The notes below the pieces were generated by a model. The model saw only the letters and a program-made list of their open reading frames with translations. It had not been told where the DNA came from and did not search any database. 64,000 nt of DNA from Platanthera guangdongensis (Eukaryota > Streptophyta > Magnoliopsida > Asparagales > Orchidaceae), in the NCBI GenBank assembly GCA_039583875.1, contig CM077150.1:183586375-183650374 (forward strand), in the 5' to 3' direction. Of this stretch, positions 30,738 through 42,641 are shown piece after piece. A program made the position numbers and the translations under genes. The stretch's first letter is position 1; the number at the start of each line of letters is the position of its first letter.

Positions 30738-31332
30738 CTAGCTTGGAAGCTCGAAGGAGATGCGGGGATGGAGGAACCTCAGATCCTTCCCGCGACATGG
30801 GCCGTGAGTACCCGGTGAGAGAAGCTCGAACCCCGGGGTGGGGATGGTCCCCAAACCCGCCCCCGCGGCCACGTCAGTTCGCCGAGGAGAGGGGGCGGGT
30901 ACCGGTGAGCCTGGCCTCTGCGAGATCAACCCCAAGGTCCCAAAGGGAGGGGACGGCTCCCAGTGGCGGTTCTGCAGAGTCACGAACCGCGAGTCCGCAA
31001 GAGTGGTCTTGGCTCGCGGGGTGGCGTCTCGCGATGCGGTGTCTTCTGCACGATCAGGGCGACGGTCTGGGCCGTCGCAGACCTCGGCGACATTCCTCCC
31101 TGTTTCAGAGGCAGGCAGAGTGGAGGAGACGGTCTCATGCTCCAAGGTAGCCCTCAGGTCGTTGTAGATGGGTTCGGCCGCCTGGGGGAATGGTTTCATC
31201 TTCTTGGAGCTAGGCTCGGCAGAGCCACCCTGCGACATAATAGTAGGGACCGCTGTCACGACGGCTACGTGAGCTGTAGAAGCCTGGCAAGCTCGGTCCA
31301 AACACTCTTGAATCTCCTTGGGGAGCGGCATC
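30738..31332 (-). CDS. Antisense gene 2 of element C, N-terminal segment
   Basis: The chosen start is the ATG at 31332 (MPLPKEIQECLDRACQAS), about 55 bases after a minus-strand TATA box. The open frame extends further upstream but that part overlaps the LTR and promoter. The roughly 198-residue product is low in recognisable structure: a short helical start, then Ser/Pro/Arg-rich sequence. It may be spliced to the segment at 30562-30281. No domain is recognised. A gag-like or regulatory role cannot be judged. Confidence 0.55.
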
Positions 31333-31385
31333 TTGGCAGGGTTAGGGCAAAGGGAATGGTAAGAGTCAGGTAGGTGAGCAGGTGC

Positions 31386-31453
31386 ATATATATAGCCGCG
31401 GGTGGACCCCACCCAAAGATTCCCTCCAACTCGCCACCCCACGCTCGCCACAC
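31386..31453 (-). promoter_or_regulatory. Promoter of antisense gene 2: TATA box and CTCGCCACCC repeat
   Basis: The minus strand reads CTATATATATGC at 31395-31384. CTCGCCACCCCACGCTCGCC (plus-strand writing) begins at 31430, about 36 bases upstream. The arrangement copies that of antisense gene 1. Confidence 0.72.
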
Positions 31454-31493
31454 ACTTGTGGTTGGATGGTTCTTTCCGAGCTTTGCCAAGCTC

Positions 31494-31507
31494 AAAAAGA
31501 GAGGGGA
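31494..31507 (+). other. Polypurine tract of element C
   Basis: AAAAAGAGAGGGGA lies three bases before the right LTR. Confidence 0.88.
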
Positions 31508-31510
31508 TTA

Positions 31511-32306
31511 TGTATAACCCCGTGTCCAGCGACCAAGGTTGCCAGGAACTAGACAGATCGGGCTGAAGATAGTGGGCAAGCTCGGCAGTAGAGAAGCCGA
31601 ACCCGAGCTTGGCATTCGTCGACCAGAGATTGGCATTTGTCGACCGGAGATCGGCATTCGTCGACCAGGGATCAGCATTTGTCGAACGAAGATCAGGCAT
31701 TCGTCGACCCCTAGCTCGGCATTCGCCGAGCTAGTCCAAGAATCGTCAAGCTCAGGTCAACTGATGGCGACCAGGGGATGGGCGAGTACACCGTCCCAGC
31801 TCGCGTCCTCGCAACAAAGCTCGACAGCAGCAGGCGAGCAGGACCTGCCGAGGTGATCAAGCCCTCCAGCTCGCCTGGATGAGTGAGGTACTTTTTACTG
31901 TTTTTCCCCCGCTAGTCTGCCCATATCCCTTCAAAACATCGGAGTTTGGCTGTTGGCAGACCCAGCCAAGGGTTTTTTGGTAACTTCAGGTCAGTTCATT
32001 TGGTTATTGGTAGTTTAGATTCCAAAAACTATAAATAGGACCCAAGGGGTACCCTAGAGGGCATGCTTCCTGTGCTCTCCTGCTCCAGTTTTCAAGTGTT
32101 TTCTGAGGGTACCTTAGCTCGGCCTCTGGCTAAGGAGGGGAAGCGCTCTCAGATCTTCCGGGTGTGTGGTGGGTCCTCCCCCCCGAGCCCTTGGGTCGGT
32201 CTTTCCTTGTTTTTCTTTGTTATTTTGCTTGCAGGAGTGAAGTAGGCGCGAGACCACCCCTTCCCCAAGGGTGAACTCCACAGGAGACCGTTTTTCGGTT
32301 TCAACA
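31511..32306 (+). repeat. 3' LTR of element C
   Basis: It is about 796 bp, begins TGTATAACCCCGTGTCC and ends GTTTCAACA. Its TCGTCGAC repeat (31613-31710) lies between the antisense promoter at 31394 and the LTR TATA box at 32030. Confidence 0.93.
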
Positions 32307-32373
32307 TAGTTAATCTATACTAAGGCTAATCTGGCTCCTTGATGACTATGCCTTTTCTTGGTTTGACCTGAGC

Positions 32374-34911
32374 CTACACAGTAGGTTCAACATCATTAGC
32401 AGGTTTCTTAACTTTCAGATCTTTCTTTTTCTGTTCTTCAGCCCTTATCTTTTGCCTTTCAAAATAATGAAAAGGCTTTGGGAAGTACTTGCTAGGCTCC
32501 AGAGCATTAGCAGGTAATTTCCCAGCTTTTACTTTCCTTCTGTATTGAAGAATGGCTTCCTGCCTGGCTTCATACTTGTTCCATTCTTGCTTAGTGTACC
32601 ATTTACCCCTTTCATGGGTCTTGTCCTTTACAGCTTTCCAGACAGCCAATATAATATTCCTGGAAGTAGGAATCCATTGCTCAAAATCAGTCTTCAACTC
32701 TGCCTGTTCTCTAAATCTTTTCTTTGAGAGTTGAGCTTCTTGTTCTTTATTCAAAGCTGCCTTTGACATTTCTACTTTCTCAATGATAACATTGTTAGTA
32801 CCCTATGGAGGGCTATACATCTGATGAACCAGGTGTTGAATGTCCACAAAGTTAGAAGGGGGATAGATGATTTGAGCTACTTCCTGTTGCCCCCCTTCAA
32901 TTCCTACAGCTTGAATTCCTGATACAGCTGTGTTGTCATCATCACATAGGGGTGGATATCCCAGAGTTGCTCTAACAACATTTGTTATCCATTTGGCATG
33001 CTCTGAGCTAGCATTGACTATCAACCTCTCCCCCTTTATGACCTCTCTTTTAATATGATCACTGAGATCATTCTTTTGGAACCTGATTTGAGTATCCAAA
33101 TAATTTGTTCCCTCTGTATAATAGGCTTTAAACTTTAGAAGCTGAGCAGATATAATCTTCTGAGAGGCTTGAAGTGCAGATTGAAAAGTGGCTAAATCCT
33201 CTTGAAGTTTCTTATCAAACTCTGATTTGTCTTTAGCCCTTGCCTCAGTCAGTGCAGTGGCAGTATTCTTTTATTCTGTAACAATCACATTATGTGATTC
33301 TGTAAGATTATCATTCATCCTCAGTTGATTTTCTAGGACATAGTCTTGCTTAACTACTAGATCAGCAACTTGAGCCTTTATTCCTTCTTGTTGTTTTGCT
33401 AGAAAAACCATATCATTACCTCCTTTATGAAAGAAATCTGTCATCTCCTTTTTATTCTGAATTATCTCAAATCTAATTGATTTTATATCTTGAGCAAAGG
33501 AGAATTGCAAATCTTTATGAGTCTCATCCATATATTTCTCCATGGCTATTCTTTGTTCATCTAATTTTACTTGCAAAGATAACAGTAAGGGGCTATAATC
33601 ATGTGCATGAACTGGTTGTGGAGCAGTTTGCAATGCCTTTTTATAGCTTTGTCCACTTCTTCTGAAAACCATCAGCTTTCTCTTCTTTGCTTGAGTTTCT
33701 GCTTTACCTTCAGAAGCTGAGGTACTAGCTATATCAACTCTTTTCTGAGGACTAGGAGGCAGTTCCTTTTCAGTCCTAGTTTGCTCCGCCTCAATTCCAG
33801 CTTACTCCCCTTCAGTCCTTGCTCCCCCTCAGTTCTGGCTTGCTCTATATTAGGGAACAACTCTTCAAGGGTAAACTCTTGTTGAGGTTGGACTGGAGGC
33901 ACCACTAACTCTGGAGCATCAGCAACTGGAGATGTATCTTTCATGATAACATTCTGTGCTTGATTGTTGAGTTAAGTGTTCTGGTCAACATCAATCAAGG
34001 GCACAGTTAGTATTTCATCCTCATTATTAAAAATTGTTTGATTAACTTATTGGATTACCTCAAGAATAGTTTGATTAGCCATTTCACTTTTTAAGTGTGT
34101 TGGCTCTTCCTCAAGATGAGGCTCCCCCCTACATCTGATCATCATGTCTAATATCTTGAGCAGGTGATTTCTCAGTATTCTCTGGCCTCTCTTCATCACC
34201 CATGTCTTTTATCAGCACTCTATCCCATCTAGAGATTATCCTTAGATCCATTCTCCTCATGTGATTGATCTTGGATCCAGCAGCCTGTTGCATCACTTCT
34301 GGAATTTCTTCAGCCAAGTATAAGCTTAATATCCTTCCCAGATTAGGTTTCTTGATGCTTTCTCTAATCTTTTCATATATGACTACAGAACAATTGGTGT
34401 TGATTTTGTAGATGATCCTGGTCATGAGCCTGAACATGTAGGCTGAGTCCCTATAATGTCCACCTGGTTTGCATAAGATTACTTTGCCAACTACTTCAGA
34501 AAGGAATTTTCCTTGTACATTCATTCCTTTTCTATGCATAGATGATCTAATTTTCATGGTGGGATCTAATCCACACCACTGGAGTGCTTCCCTGGTCTTG
34601 GAAGATGTAACTTCTTCGTCTTCTTGAGTTTTTGGCAGATGTAGAGTTTTTCGTATGCTTTTCATGGTGAGTTTGACTTTTTTACCCTGGACTGAAGACC
34701 TAATTTTTAGTCCAGTAGAATCATGAGTTGCACCTCCATAGAACTCAATGATTTCCTTCTTCGATATCTTTGTAGGTTCTGATGTCAAATACACCAAGCC
34801 ATTTTCTGCAATTAGAGCTATTACATCTTTAATCACTGGTTCAGCATCGTCAAAGGCATTCTGTACCAGTTCATATCCCTAATTCACATTTTTGTCAAGT
34901 TTCGGCGCCAT
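32374..34911 (-). pseudogene. Element B ORF3: plant-transposon-type accessory protein (broken)
   Basis: It starts with ATG at 34911, about 105 bases after a minus-strand TATA box. A stop falls ten codons later, then the frame is open over the N-terminal domain (IIEFYGGATHDS, RKGMNVQGKFLSEVVGKVI, NLGRILSLYLAEEIPEVM). This fits the same plant transposon protein family as ORF3 of E and A, though divergent. Pro/Glu/Gln-rich sequence follows, then a coiled coil (33672-33271) and a Lys-rich C-terminus with a YFERQKIRAEEQKKK segment. The pieces at 33672, 33099 and 32769 are in the frame of the N-terminus; 33944-33729 is shifted. The function is unknown. Confidence 0.8.
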
Positions 34912-35013
34912 TGGGATGGTGAGAAATCTTGAATGGAGAAGAGAGAGTTTGTCGACACAAGAATCTAGTCTCAACAAAAATCTGGAGAGCGTGTCGACAG
35001 GGTATGTTCTTGA

Positions 35014-35027
35014 CCTATTTATATGTG
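35014..35027 (-). promoter_or_regulatory. TATA box for ORF3 of element B
   Basis: The minus strand reads CATATAAATAGG. It stands between the GTGTCGACAC cluster and the ORF3 ATG, as in elements A and E. Confidence 0.72.
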
Positions 35028-35069
35028 TCTAAACATTGAAGGTCAAAAGGCACGTCAAAATTTACCTAG

Positions 35070-35335
35070 TGTGTTGACACTGTTGAGTTGTTGTCGACAC
35101 AGACAGCTAATGTATCGACAGAAGTGGTTACTACTATGTGTCAACACCAATTAATGATGTGTTGACACAGACATTCTTATTAGTTCAATAGAAATTCTGT
35201 GTCGATTCTAATTCTAAGTGTCGACATAACTTCTGGATGTGTCGACACAACTCCTCTGAAGTGTCGACACCAATTTTCTAGATGTGTCAACACAACTTCT
35301 CTGTGTCGACATGGACCTCTTTTTGTGTTGACACA
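35070..35335. promoter_or_regulatory. Element B internal GTGTCGACAC cluster upstream of ORF3
   Basis: About ten copies and near copies of GTGTCGACAC (some GTGTTGACAC or GTGTCAACAC) lie between pol and ORF3. Further copies are at 34950-35000 in the leader. The motif is that of the B LTR and is absent from the A and E spacers. Confidence 0.82.
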
Positions 35336-35360
35336 AAATTACTTAGACAAATTTGTCAAT

Positions 35361-38300
35361 CTATACTTTGTTCAGCATACCTAATTCAATTTTAAAATTA
35401 TTGAATTTAGTTTCATCCAAGGGCTTAGTGAACATGCCAGCAATTTGATAACTTGTATTGACAAATTCTAAACATATATCCTCTTTTTCTACATGATCCC
35501 TAAGAAAATGATATCTTATTTCTATATGCTTTGTTCTACTATGAGAAACAAGATTATTAGCAATAGAAATAGCACTTATAGAATCACATAATAAAGGGGT
35601 TCTACTTACCTGGATACCATAATCTTTAAGCTGATGGTGTATCCAAAACAGCTGTGCACAGCAGCTCCCTGCAGCTACATACTCAGACTTAGCTGTGGAG
35701 ATTGCCACACTAGTCTGCTTCTTACAGCTCCATGACACCAATCTTCCTATTAGAAATTGACAGGTGCCAGTTGTGCTTTTCCTATCTTCTTTACATCCTG
35801 CAAAGTCTGCATCTGAATATCCAGTCAGCAAAAAATCTCTATTCTTAGGGTACCAAAGGCCTAGATTAGGTGTGCCCTTAAGATATCTCAAAATCCTCTT
35901 AACATCAGTATAATGAGATTCTTTTGGGCAGGATTTGTACCTAGCACAGACACATGTAGCATACATGATGTCAGGTCCCACTAGCAGTCAGATAAAGGAG
36001 GGAGCCAACTATCTCTCTATACAAAGACTCATATATAGGTTTTCCTGCATCATCTTTGCTTAAAGGCATACTTGTCCCCATTGGAGTTCTCATGGTAGTG
36101 GATGACTCCATACCATACTTCTTAATTAACTCATGGGTGAACTTAGACTGGGATATGGATAGGCCATCATCAGTCTGTCATACATGGAGTCCCAAGAAGA
36201 ACTTAAGTTCTCCCATGCTGCTCATCTCAAACTTCTCTTACATAAGTTTAGCAAACTTCCTACAAAGGTTGTTTTCTGTAGAACCAAATATTATGTCATC
36301 AACATATATCTGGACTAGGATTATCTTCCCTTTGGATTTCCTAAGGAATAGAGTTTTGTCTATTTTCCCCCTTGAGAATTTGTTCTCAATGAGAAAAGTA
36401 GACAAGGTTTCATACCAAGCCCATGGGGCTTGTTTCAAACCATATAGGGCTTTGCTAAGTCTATACATATAATTAGGATAAAGTGGATCAATAAAACATG
36501 ATGGCTATTCTACATAGACTTCCTCCTTTAAGTCTTCATTCAGGAATGCTGACTTAACATCCATTTGGAACACTTTGAAACCCTGATATGCTGCATAGGT
36601 TAGGAATAGCCTTATTTCTTCCAACCTTGCCACAGGGGCAAATGTTTGATCAAAGTCTATGCCCTCTTCCTGCCTGTATCCTTTGGCAACCAGCCTTGCC
36701 TTGTTCTTAATTATGATCCCACTCTCATCTAGCTTGTTCATGTAGATCCACTTAGTCCCTATGACATTGTGGTCTTTTGGTTTAGGAACTAACTTCCAGA
36801 CCTTGCATCTCCTGAATTGATTCAACTCCTCCTACATAGCATTAATCTAGTGTGGGTCTTATATAACTTCTTCAAATCTTTTAGGTTCCTGTGGAGACAA
36901 GAAGCTTGAGCATAGTATAGTGTTCAAGCTCCTTCTTCTATTTTATACCCCTTGTCTAGGATCACCAATAATCTGGTGTATAGAATGATCCTTTAAATAT
37001 CTAACTGCTGGAGGAAGTCTGTCTATAGTTTGACTTTCTCCATTTTCTTCATTCTGCTGTACTTCATTGTCTTCTTCATCCAGAGAGACTTGTTCTCCCC
37101 TAGACAGCAAGCATCTTTATCTTCATCCGGCCTAGCAGTTTGATCTTCTTTGATAGTCAGCATGTCAATTTTTGTCTTTTATACCTATAGTGCTACAAGA
37201 ACTACTAGGCAACTCACTGTTAATAAGTCTTGATCCATCAAATATAACATGAACAGACTCTTCTACAACTTGTGTAGTCAAGTTATAAACTCTATAAGCC
37301 TTACTATTATTGTTGTACCCAACAAATATCCCATCCTGGGATTTGGCAGCAAACTTTGTTAGATAAGACTTGCCATTATTAAGCGCATAACACTTGCAAC
37401 CAAAGATCCTAAAATAGGATAAGTTTGGTTTTCTGCCTTTCATAACCTCATAGGGTGTCTTTTTGTGGCTCTTAGTGATGGAAGCCCTATTGAGCACATG
37501 ACATGCAGTGTTTACTGCCTCAACACAAAAATATTCTGGGAGAAAAGTGTCACTCAATAGAGTTCTACCTGCTTCAATGAGAGTCCTATTCTTTCTTACA
37601 GCAATTCCATTTTACTGAGGAGTTCTAGGTGAGGAGAATTCCCGATGAATTCCAAATTCTTCACACAACTTTGTCATATTTTCAGATTGAAATTCAGTTC
37701 CATGGTCACTTCTGATTTTGACCACTGAATTGTTCAGTTCATTCTGTTTTTGCTTAACAAAGTTGCAGAAAACAGTTGGGATTTCAGATTTCTGGCTCAG
37801 AAAGAAAACCCATGAAAATCTAGAATAGTCATCAACAACCACAAATGTGTAGACTTTCCTACCTAGAATCTGAACTGGCATTTGACCAAATAAATCCATA
37901 TGCAAGAGGTATAAACACCTCACTGAGTCTTTGGTTTCAAGGTTATGAAAGGAGGATCTGGTCTACTTGCATTTTTGACAAGCTGAGCATATTCCATCCT
38001 TAATGCACTTAACTTGAGGACCATTCCTCACTAACTCTTTATTAAAGAGTTGACCAATAGTCTTGTAGTTTAGATGAGCTAGCCTCTTGTGTCATTTGAC
38101 ACAATGAGAGGCTCTCTCATAATCTACAAGGCAAATAGGAGAACCTTTATTCTCACTCACAAAGTTTAGGCAATACACATTACATTTCCTATAACCAGTT
38201 AACATGATCTTCTGATCACTTGACCTTTTAATATGACAACCATTTTTAATAATTGAAATGTCATATCCAAAATCACTTATTTGACTTATGCTTATCAAGT

Positions 38301-39115
38301 TATGTTTCAAACCCTTCACATAAGCCACTTGTGTGATAGTAATTGAGCTATTAGAAATGTTACCAAACTCTTTGATGACTCATTTTTCAGAACCACCAAA
38401 GATTACTTTAGGTCCATTCAATATGGGTGAGTAGTCCTTCAGCAATCCTCTTGTTGCATTCATATGTCTGGAACATCCACTATCCAAGTACCATAAAGGG
38501 GCATGACCACTTGGACTTATCTGTAACAAATAATTACGTAACATTAGAACCTAAATTATTATTGGATCCTTGGTTCAGGTTAGACTGAAATTTAGCATAA
38601 TTTGTAGCAGCCCTTCTTTCAGGTAAGCTGACATTCATCCTGACACTAAAGTTATGCCAACAGTCAATGGCAAAGTGTCCCACCTTGCCACAACAACAAC
38701 ACTCATATCTATTATACCTCTTTTTAGGTACAGTTTTAACAGCTTTGCTGTCAGCTATTCTTAATGTTGTAGGTACAGTGTTTCTTTGCTTGAGTGGTGG
38801 ATACCACTTGTCATTCAGAATGCCAGGCTTACCATGACCATGTATGATATCATGATCATTACTATTGGTAGGCTGTTGCACTTTTTTGAGAGCAATAGGG
38901 GGCTTAAAGACAAGTGGCTTAACTGGGCTTTCCTTTTTCTTTGGAATTAGCTGCCCTAGTATTTCCCTTAAAACCCAATCCTGCCTTACCCTTATGAGAT
39001 ACAAAGTCATCAATTAAGGGTAGGACAGATTTTGGCTTAGTGAAATTAGCCACTAGATCTTTTTCCTTCTGAAGTCTGACTTCCAGACTTTTGATTTGAT
39101 CACTCTTGAATGTGA
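35361..39115 (-). pseudogene. pol: Element B pol: protease, integrase, reverse transcriptase, RNase H (broken)
   Basis: On the minus strand the order is a second CCHC knuckle (CCCCGKVGHFAIDC, about 38700), a protease loop LDSGCSRHM (about 38475), a pre-integrase region (GLKHNLISISQISDFGY), the integrase core ([19 protein letters not shown]), reverse transcriptase ([36 protein letters not shown]) and RNase H (SDADFAGCKEDRKSTTG, HIEIRYHFLRDH) to the stop at 35361. The third integrase catalytic residue is lost: where relatives have AERKNR this copy has AVRKNR, next to a stop. Several stops and shifts break the frame, so it is not functional. Confidence 0.92.
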
Positions 39116-40744
39116 TTATTCCATCTGAATAACAGTTATGTTTTTCCGCTTGGCAATCTCATTCATCTTCTGATCTAGTAGCTTTTTTGAATCAGATGAA
39201 GCCAACTTAAGAGCTGCAATTTCCTTAGCCTGAATTTTAGTTAGGTTTTTGCATCTCTTAAATGCCTGCAGCAAATCACCATATTCATCTATAAGTTGAT
39301 GAATATATCCTTCAGATTCAGATCCATCCACATCTCTTGATGCAGATGATTCTGATTCTGAGCCAGTGTAATAATCAGAATCTTCAAGTAATCTTTTTAC
39401 CTTACTTGGACCAGGATGATCCTGGCAGTGATCTTCATCAGTTAGGGCCATCAGCCCTTTACACCGATGATCTTCAGTTCCATTTATTGAGTCCAGCAGT
39501 TGCAAGAACTCAGTCTCTTCTTCTATTGCAAACAGACCAATATACGCTTCAGCAACAGATTCATAATCTGAAGATGATGGATCTGTCCAGCTTTTCTCTT
39601 TCTTAGCTACAAGGGATTTCTCCTTCTTGTTCTTATACTGAGACTTCTTCTTATCTGCAGATTCCTTTCTTTTGTCTGGACAATCAGTTACTACATGTCC
39701 TAGTCTGTTGCAGCAATAGCACACAATCTTTGTAGTTGTTGATTTGCTAGGTTTTGACCTACTCTTGTCCTTTCTAGATGACTTCCTTTTCTGATAATAT
39801 TCATCCTTGGACTGAGAGGAGGATGGCTTAGTTCTCCACTGCTTCTTCTTCAAAAATCTCTGAAACTGCCTTGTGAAGGCAGCAAAGTCCTCATCAGAAT
39901 GATTACTGTCTGAGGTGTGACTATCAGAAATTTCAGAGATCACTTCTACAACTTTCTTAGGAGGATATGAAGACATCCTCCTGTCCTTTCTTATGGCTTC
40001 TGCCTTGAAGGCCGCTGACTTTTCTCTATGGTCAACTTTAGTACTTTTCTCTTCCTCTTTTCTGGCCATGAGTTGCATTTCATAAGAAAGCAATTTGCCA
40101 AATAGTGTTGGTGGAGAGATTTCTGCTAGTCTGGCCACTTCACTGATGGCACAGATCTTGGTGTCCCAATCCTTAGTCAAAGATCTAAGGAATTTATCAT
40201 TCAACTCATATGTACTAAATACCCTTCCATATGACATTAGTTCATTCACAATTCTGAAGAACTTCTTATAACATTCAGTGATGCTGCCTGATTTGCTTTG
40301 TCTGAAGCTCTCATATTTCGGATTAAGCATTAACTTTCTATCTTGTCTAACTTCTTCTGATCCCTCCATGTAGACTATCAATGTGTCGCACTTCTCCTTG
40401 GAGGCTTTACAGTGAATCAGATTTTGGAATGTTGAGTCATCTATGCCACTCACTATAATATTATGAGCTCTCTTGTCTATAGTAGCCAAGATAATCTCAT
40501 CCTTAGTCATTTCTGAAAAGTCTTTTGGTGTCCTCTGATTAGCATCAAAAACTGAGACTTTCATTGGAATATAAGGCCCTTTCTTAACAGTTATATATAT
40601 TTTTGGATCAGATGCTTCCATAAACAATCTGACCCTTTCTTTCCATATTCCAAAGATTTCCTTCCTGCATATGGGCAACTTCATGGAACCAAGTTCCTTA
40701 TGATTTTCTCCTGAACCCATCTGTTCTAATTTATTCTGCCTCAC
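39116..40744 (-). CDS. gag: Element B gag
   Basis: An open frame of 542 codons holds the copia gag core (FGIWKERVRLFMEASDPKI, KFLRSLTKDWDTKICAI), a Lys-rich region, a CCHC knuckle (CYCCNRLGHVVTDC) and an acidic, Ser-rich, partly coiled C-terminal region. It would form the particle and package RNA. The start follows the primer site by about 40 bases. It is the only long gene of B without an internal stop, though the natural product probably continued into protease. It is homologous to gag of element A. Confidence 0.9.
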   Translation of the reverse strand: MRQNKLEQMGSGENHKELGSMKLPICRKEIFGIWKERVRLFMEASDPKIYITVKKGPYIPMKVSVFDANQRTPKDFSEMTKDEIILATIDKRAHNIIVSGIDDSTFQNLIHCKASKEKCDTLIVYMEGSEEVRQDRKLMLNPKYESFRQSKSGSITECYKKFFRIVNELMSYGRVFSTYELNDKFLRSLTKDWDTKICAISEVARLAEISPPTLFGKLLSYEMQLMARKEEEKSTKVDHREKSAAFKAEAIRKDRRMSSYPPKKVVEVISEISDSHTSDSNHSDEDFAAFTRQFQRFLKKKQWRTKPSSSQSKDEYYQKRKSSRKDKSRSKPSKSTTTKIVCYCCNRLGHVVTDCPDKRKESADKKKSQYKNKKEKSLVAKKEKSWTDPSSSDYESVAEAYIGLFAIEEETEFLQLLDSINGTEDHRCKGLMALTDEDHCQDHPGPSKVKRLLEDSDYYTGSESESSASRDVDGSESEGYIHQLIDEYGDLLQAFKRCKNLTKIQAKEIAALKLASSDSKKLLDQKMNEIAKRKNITVIQME

Positions 40745-40785
40745 AGATCTTACTCAAACTGTTAAGTCTATCTTTGAGCAACCTC

Positions 40786-40797
40786 CCTCTGATACCA
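40786..40797 (-). other. Primer binding site of element B
   Basis: The minus strand reads TGGTATCAGAGG two bases after the LTR, matching the initiator methionine tRNA site except at the last base. Confidence 0.9.
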
Positions 40798-40799
40798 CT

Positions 40800-42636
40800 T
40801 GAAAGAATTGGTTTCAAGATAACCTAAACACCTAGAGGGGGGTGAATAGGAACAATTCCTTTTTACTCTAAGACAGAATACTAATTCAGTTAATCAAAAA
40901 GAATCAAATAGATCTACTGCTACCACATCATAGAAATCACAAAATCACACACAATCACAGATGACACACAGTTTTATAATGGTTCCCCAAATGATGGGTA
41001 CATCCACTTTCCCCTTTCGCCTATCTAGCATTGTGCTAGATTCAGCCTAACTCTTCCTTCCTTCTCAGATCAACTGATCTTACAGCTCAGAACCCAGTCA
41101 AGGTTCCTACAACTCAGAGTGTGTCCACAATCCTACAACTCAGGCAATTAAGCCCTAACTCAGGCTTCACCAAGGCCTACAACTCAGAGAATCAAATATA
41201 CTACCTTAGGCACACAGCCCACATCAGCCTTCCCAAGGCCTACAACTCAGAGAAGTAAATCTCCTAGCTCAGGCACTCAGCCCTACCTCAACCTTTATAA
41301 ATTAGGCTCACAACTCAGATCAATAATGATCTTACAGAAAAATGATAAAACATTAAGTTCTATCTTTCACCCAAGTTGAGAGAGAATGGGTAGAAAGTTT
41401 TCTTAATTAGTTCTTGAAGAATCTGATTTCACAGAAATCCACCTGTCTTTGTCTTTCTTCAAAACTTCTTGAATCTGAACACAATAGGGTTGAATTTCTT
41501 GAAGATGATCTTCAATCAGCTTCCTTCTTAAAATCCAGAAATCAATCTGAATTCTTTTTTGCAGATTAGTTCAGGATCTGCTCTTAAGAGACTAGTTGTC
41601 GATAGTCTCTTTCACTTGAATTGTTGGAGCTCTCTCTCTCCACAAATTCTTCTAAAGATATGTTGAAATTCTTCACTTAGATCCACTTGAAATCTCTGAC
41701 TGGATTTCCTTGTGTATATTGGATCTTTTGTTGTAATTGTGATTTGTGTACTTCGTGTTTTTTTCATTTTTCTTACTTGTTCCTTTGTTGATAGAATCTG
41801 TCTTTATATAGACTTCATCCAAGGTTACCGGCTGATCCGGTTGCTAACTAACTCATGACAGATCTAAGAGTTGCAGTATAATTGTTGGTTATGGCACCTG
41901 TCAAGTCTTTCAGTCACTTCTTGAAACTTTGTCTCTGTCAGCAAAATGTCGAGTCTGAACTTCACATGTGTCGACACAAGTATACTAAGTGTCGACACAA
42001 TCCTTGGTGGTGTCGACACAGCTCTCATGGTGTCGACACTGCTTCTTGACTTAGCTTCTGTAAGAATGTGTCGACACAAGTCCTGTGTGTCGACACAGTC
42101 ACTTCTTGTCTTAACACAATTGACTTAGAATAAATTCTGGTGTGTATGTCGACACAAGTCCTGTGTGTCGACACAGTTGATGTCGACTGAACTTTCTGTG
42201 TGTCGACACAAGTCCTGTGTGTCGACACAGTTGATATTGACTGAACTTTCTGTGTGTCGACATAAGTCCTGTGTGTCGACACAGTTGATGTCGACTGAGC
42301 TTTCTGTGTGTCGACACAAGTCCTGTGTGTCGACACAGTTGATGTCGACTGAACTTTCTGTATGTCGACATAAGTCCTGTGTGTCGACATAGCTTTTCAA
42401 AGTGTCGATACAATTGACTCCAGGTATCGACACAGCTTTTCTCAAGTGCCGACACAAGTCTTCACAAGTGTCGACACAGATTCTTCTGGTGTCGACACAT
42501 GGACTTAGAAACGTTTCCTGCATATTCTTAACCTGCACATGTAAACTCAAAAGAACATCAAATACACCTTGATGTATATCACTGAGTTGGGTGAGGCTTC
42601 TCCAAATCTGGTACACATTTTCCAATGTACCCAACA
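40800..42636 (-). repeat. 5' LTR of element B
   Basis: It is about 1,837 bp. The GTGTCGACAC array is at 41945-42500 and the minus-strand TATA box at 41803-41810. The far end reads CCCAACA before the ATTAC duplication. Confidence 0.95.
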
Positions 42637-42641
42637 ATTAC

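Larger units (their letters stand above)
14917..32306 (+). mobile_element. Element C: Tat-type Ty3/gypsy retrotransposon with antisense genes
   Basis: The order is LTR (14917-15693), gag, protease, reverse transcriptase, RNase H, second RNase H, integrase, tandem array, antisense genes, polypurine tract, LTR (31511-32306). The gypsy gene order (integrase last), the second RNase H and the variable 3' repeat array are known marks of the Tat lineage. Element D interrupts the reverse transcriptase at 18896-23696. It is GC-richer than its neighbours. Confidence 0.94.
12846..42636 (-). mobile_element. Element B: Sirevirus-like Ty1/copia retrotransposon on the minus strand, interrupted
   Basis: Read on the minus strand, the order is 5' LTR (40800-42636), primer site, gag, pol, ORF3, polypurine tract, 3' LTR (12846-14660). 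Element C splits its 3' untranslated region at 14916/32307. It is related to A but has its own LTR and its own GTGTCGACAC motif. The ATTAC duplication brackets it. Gag is intact while pol and ORF3 are broken. Confidence 0.95.
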
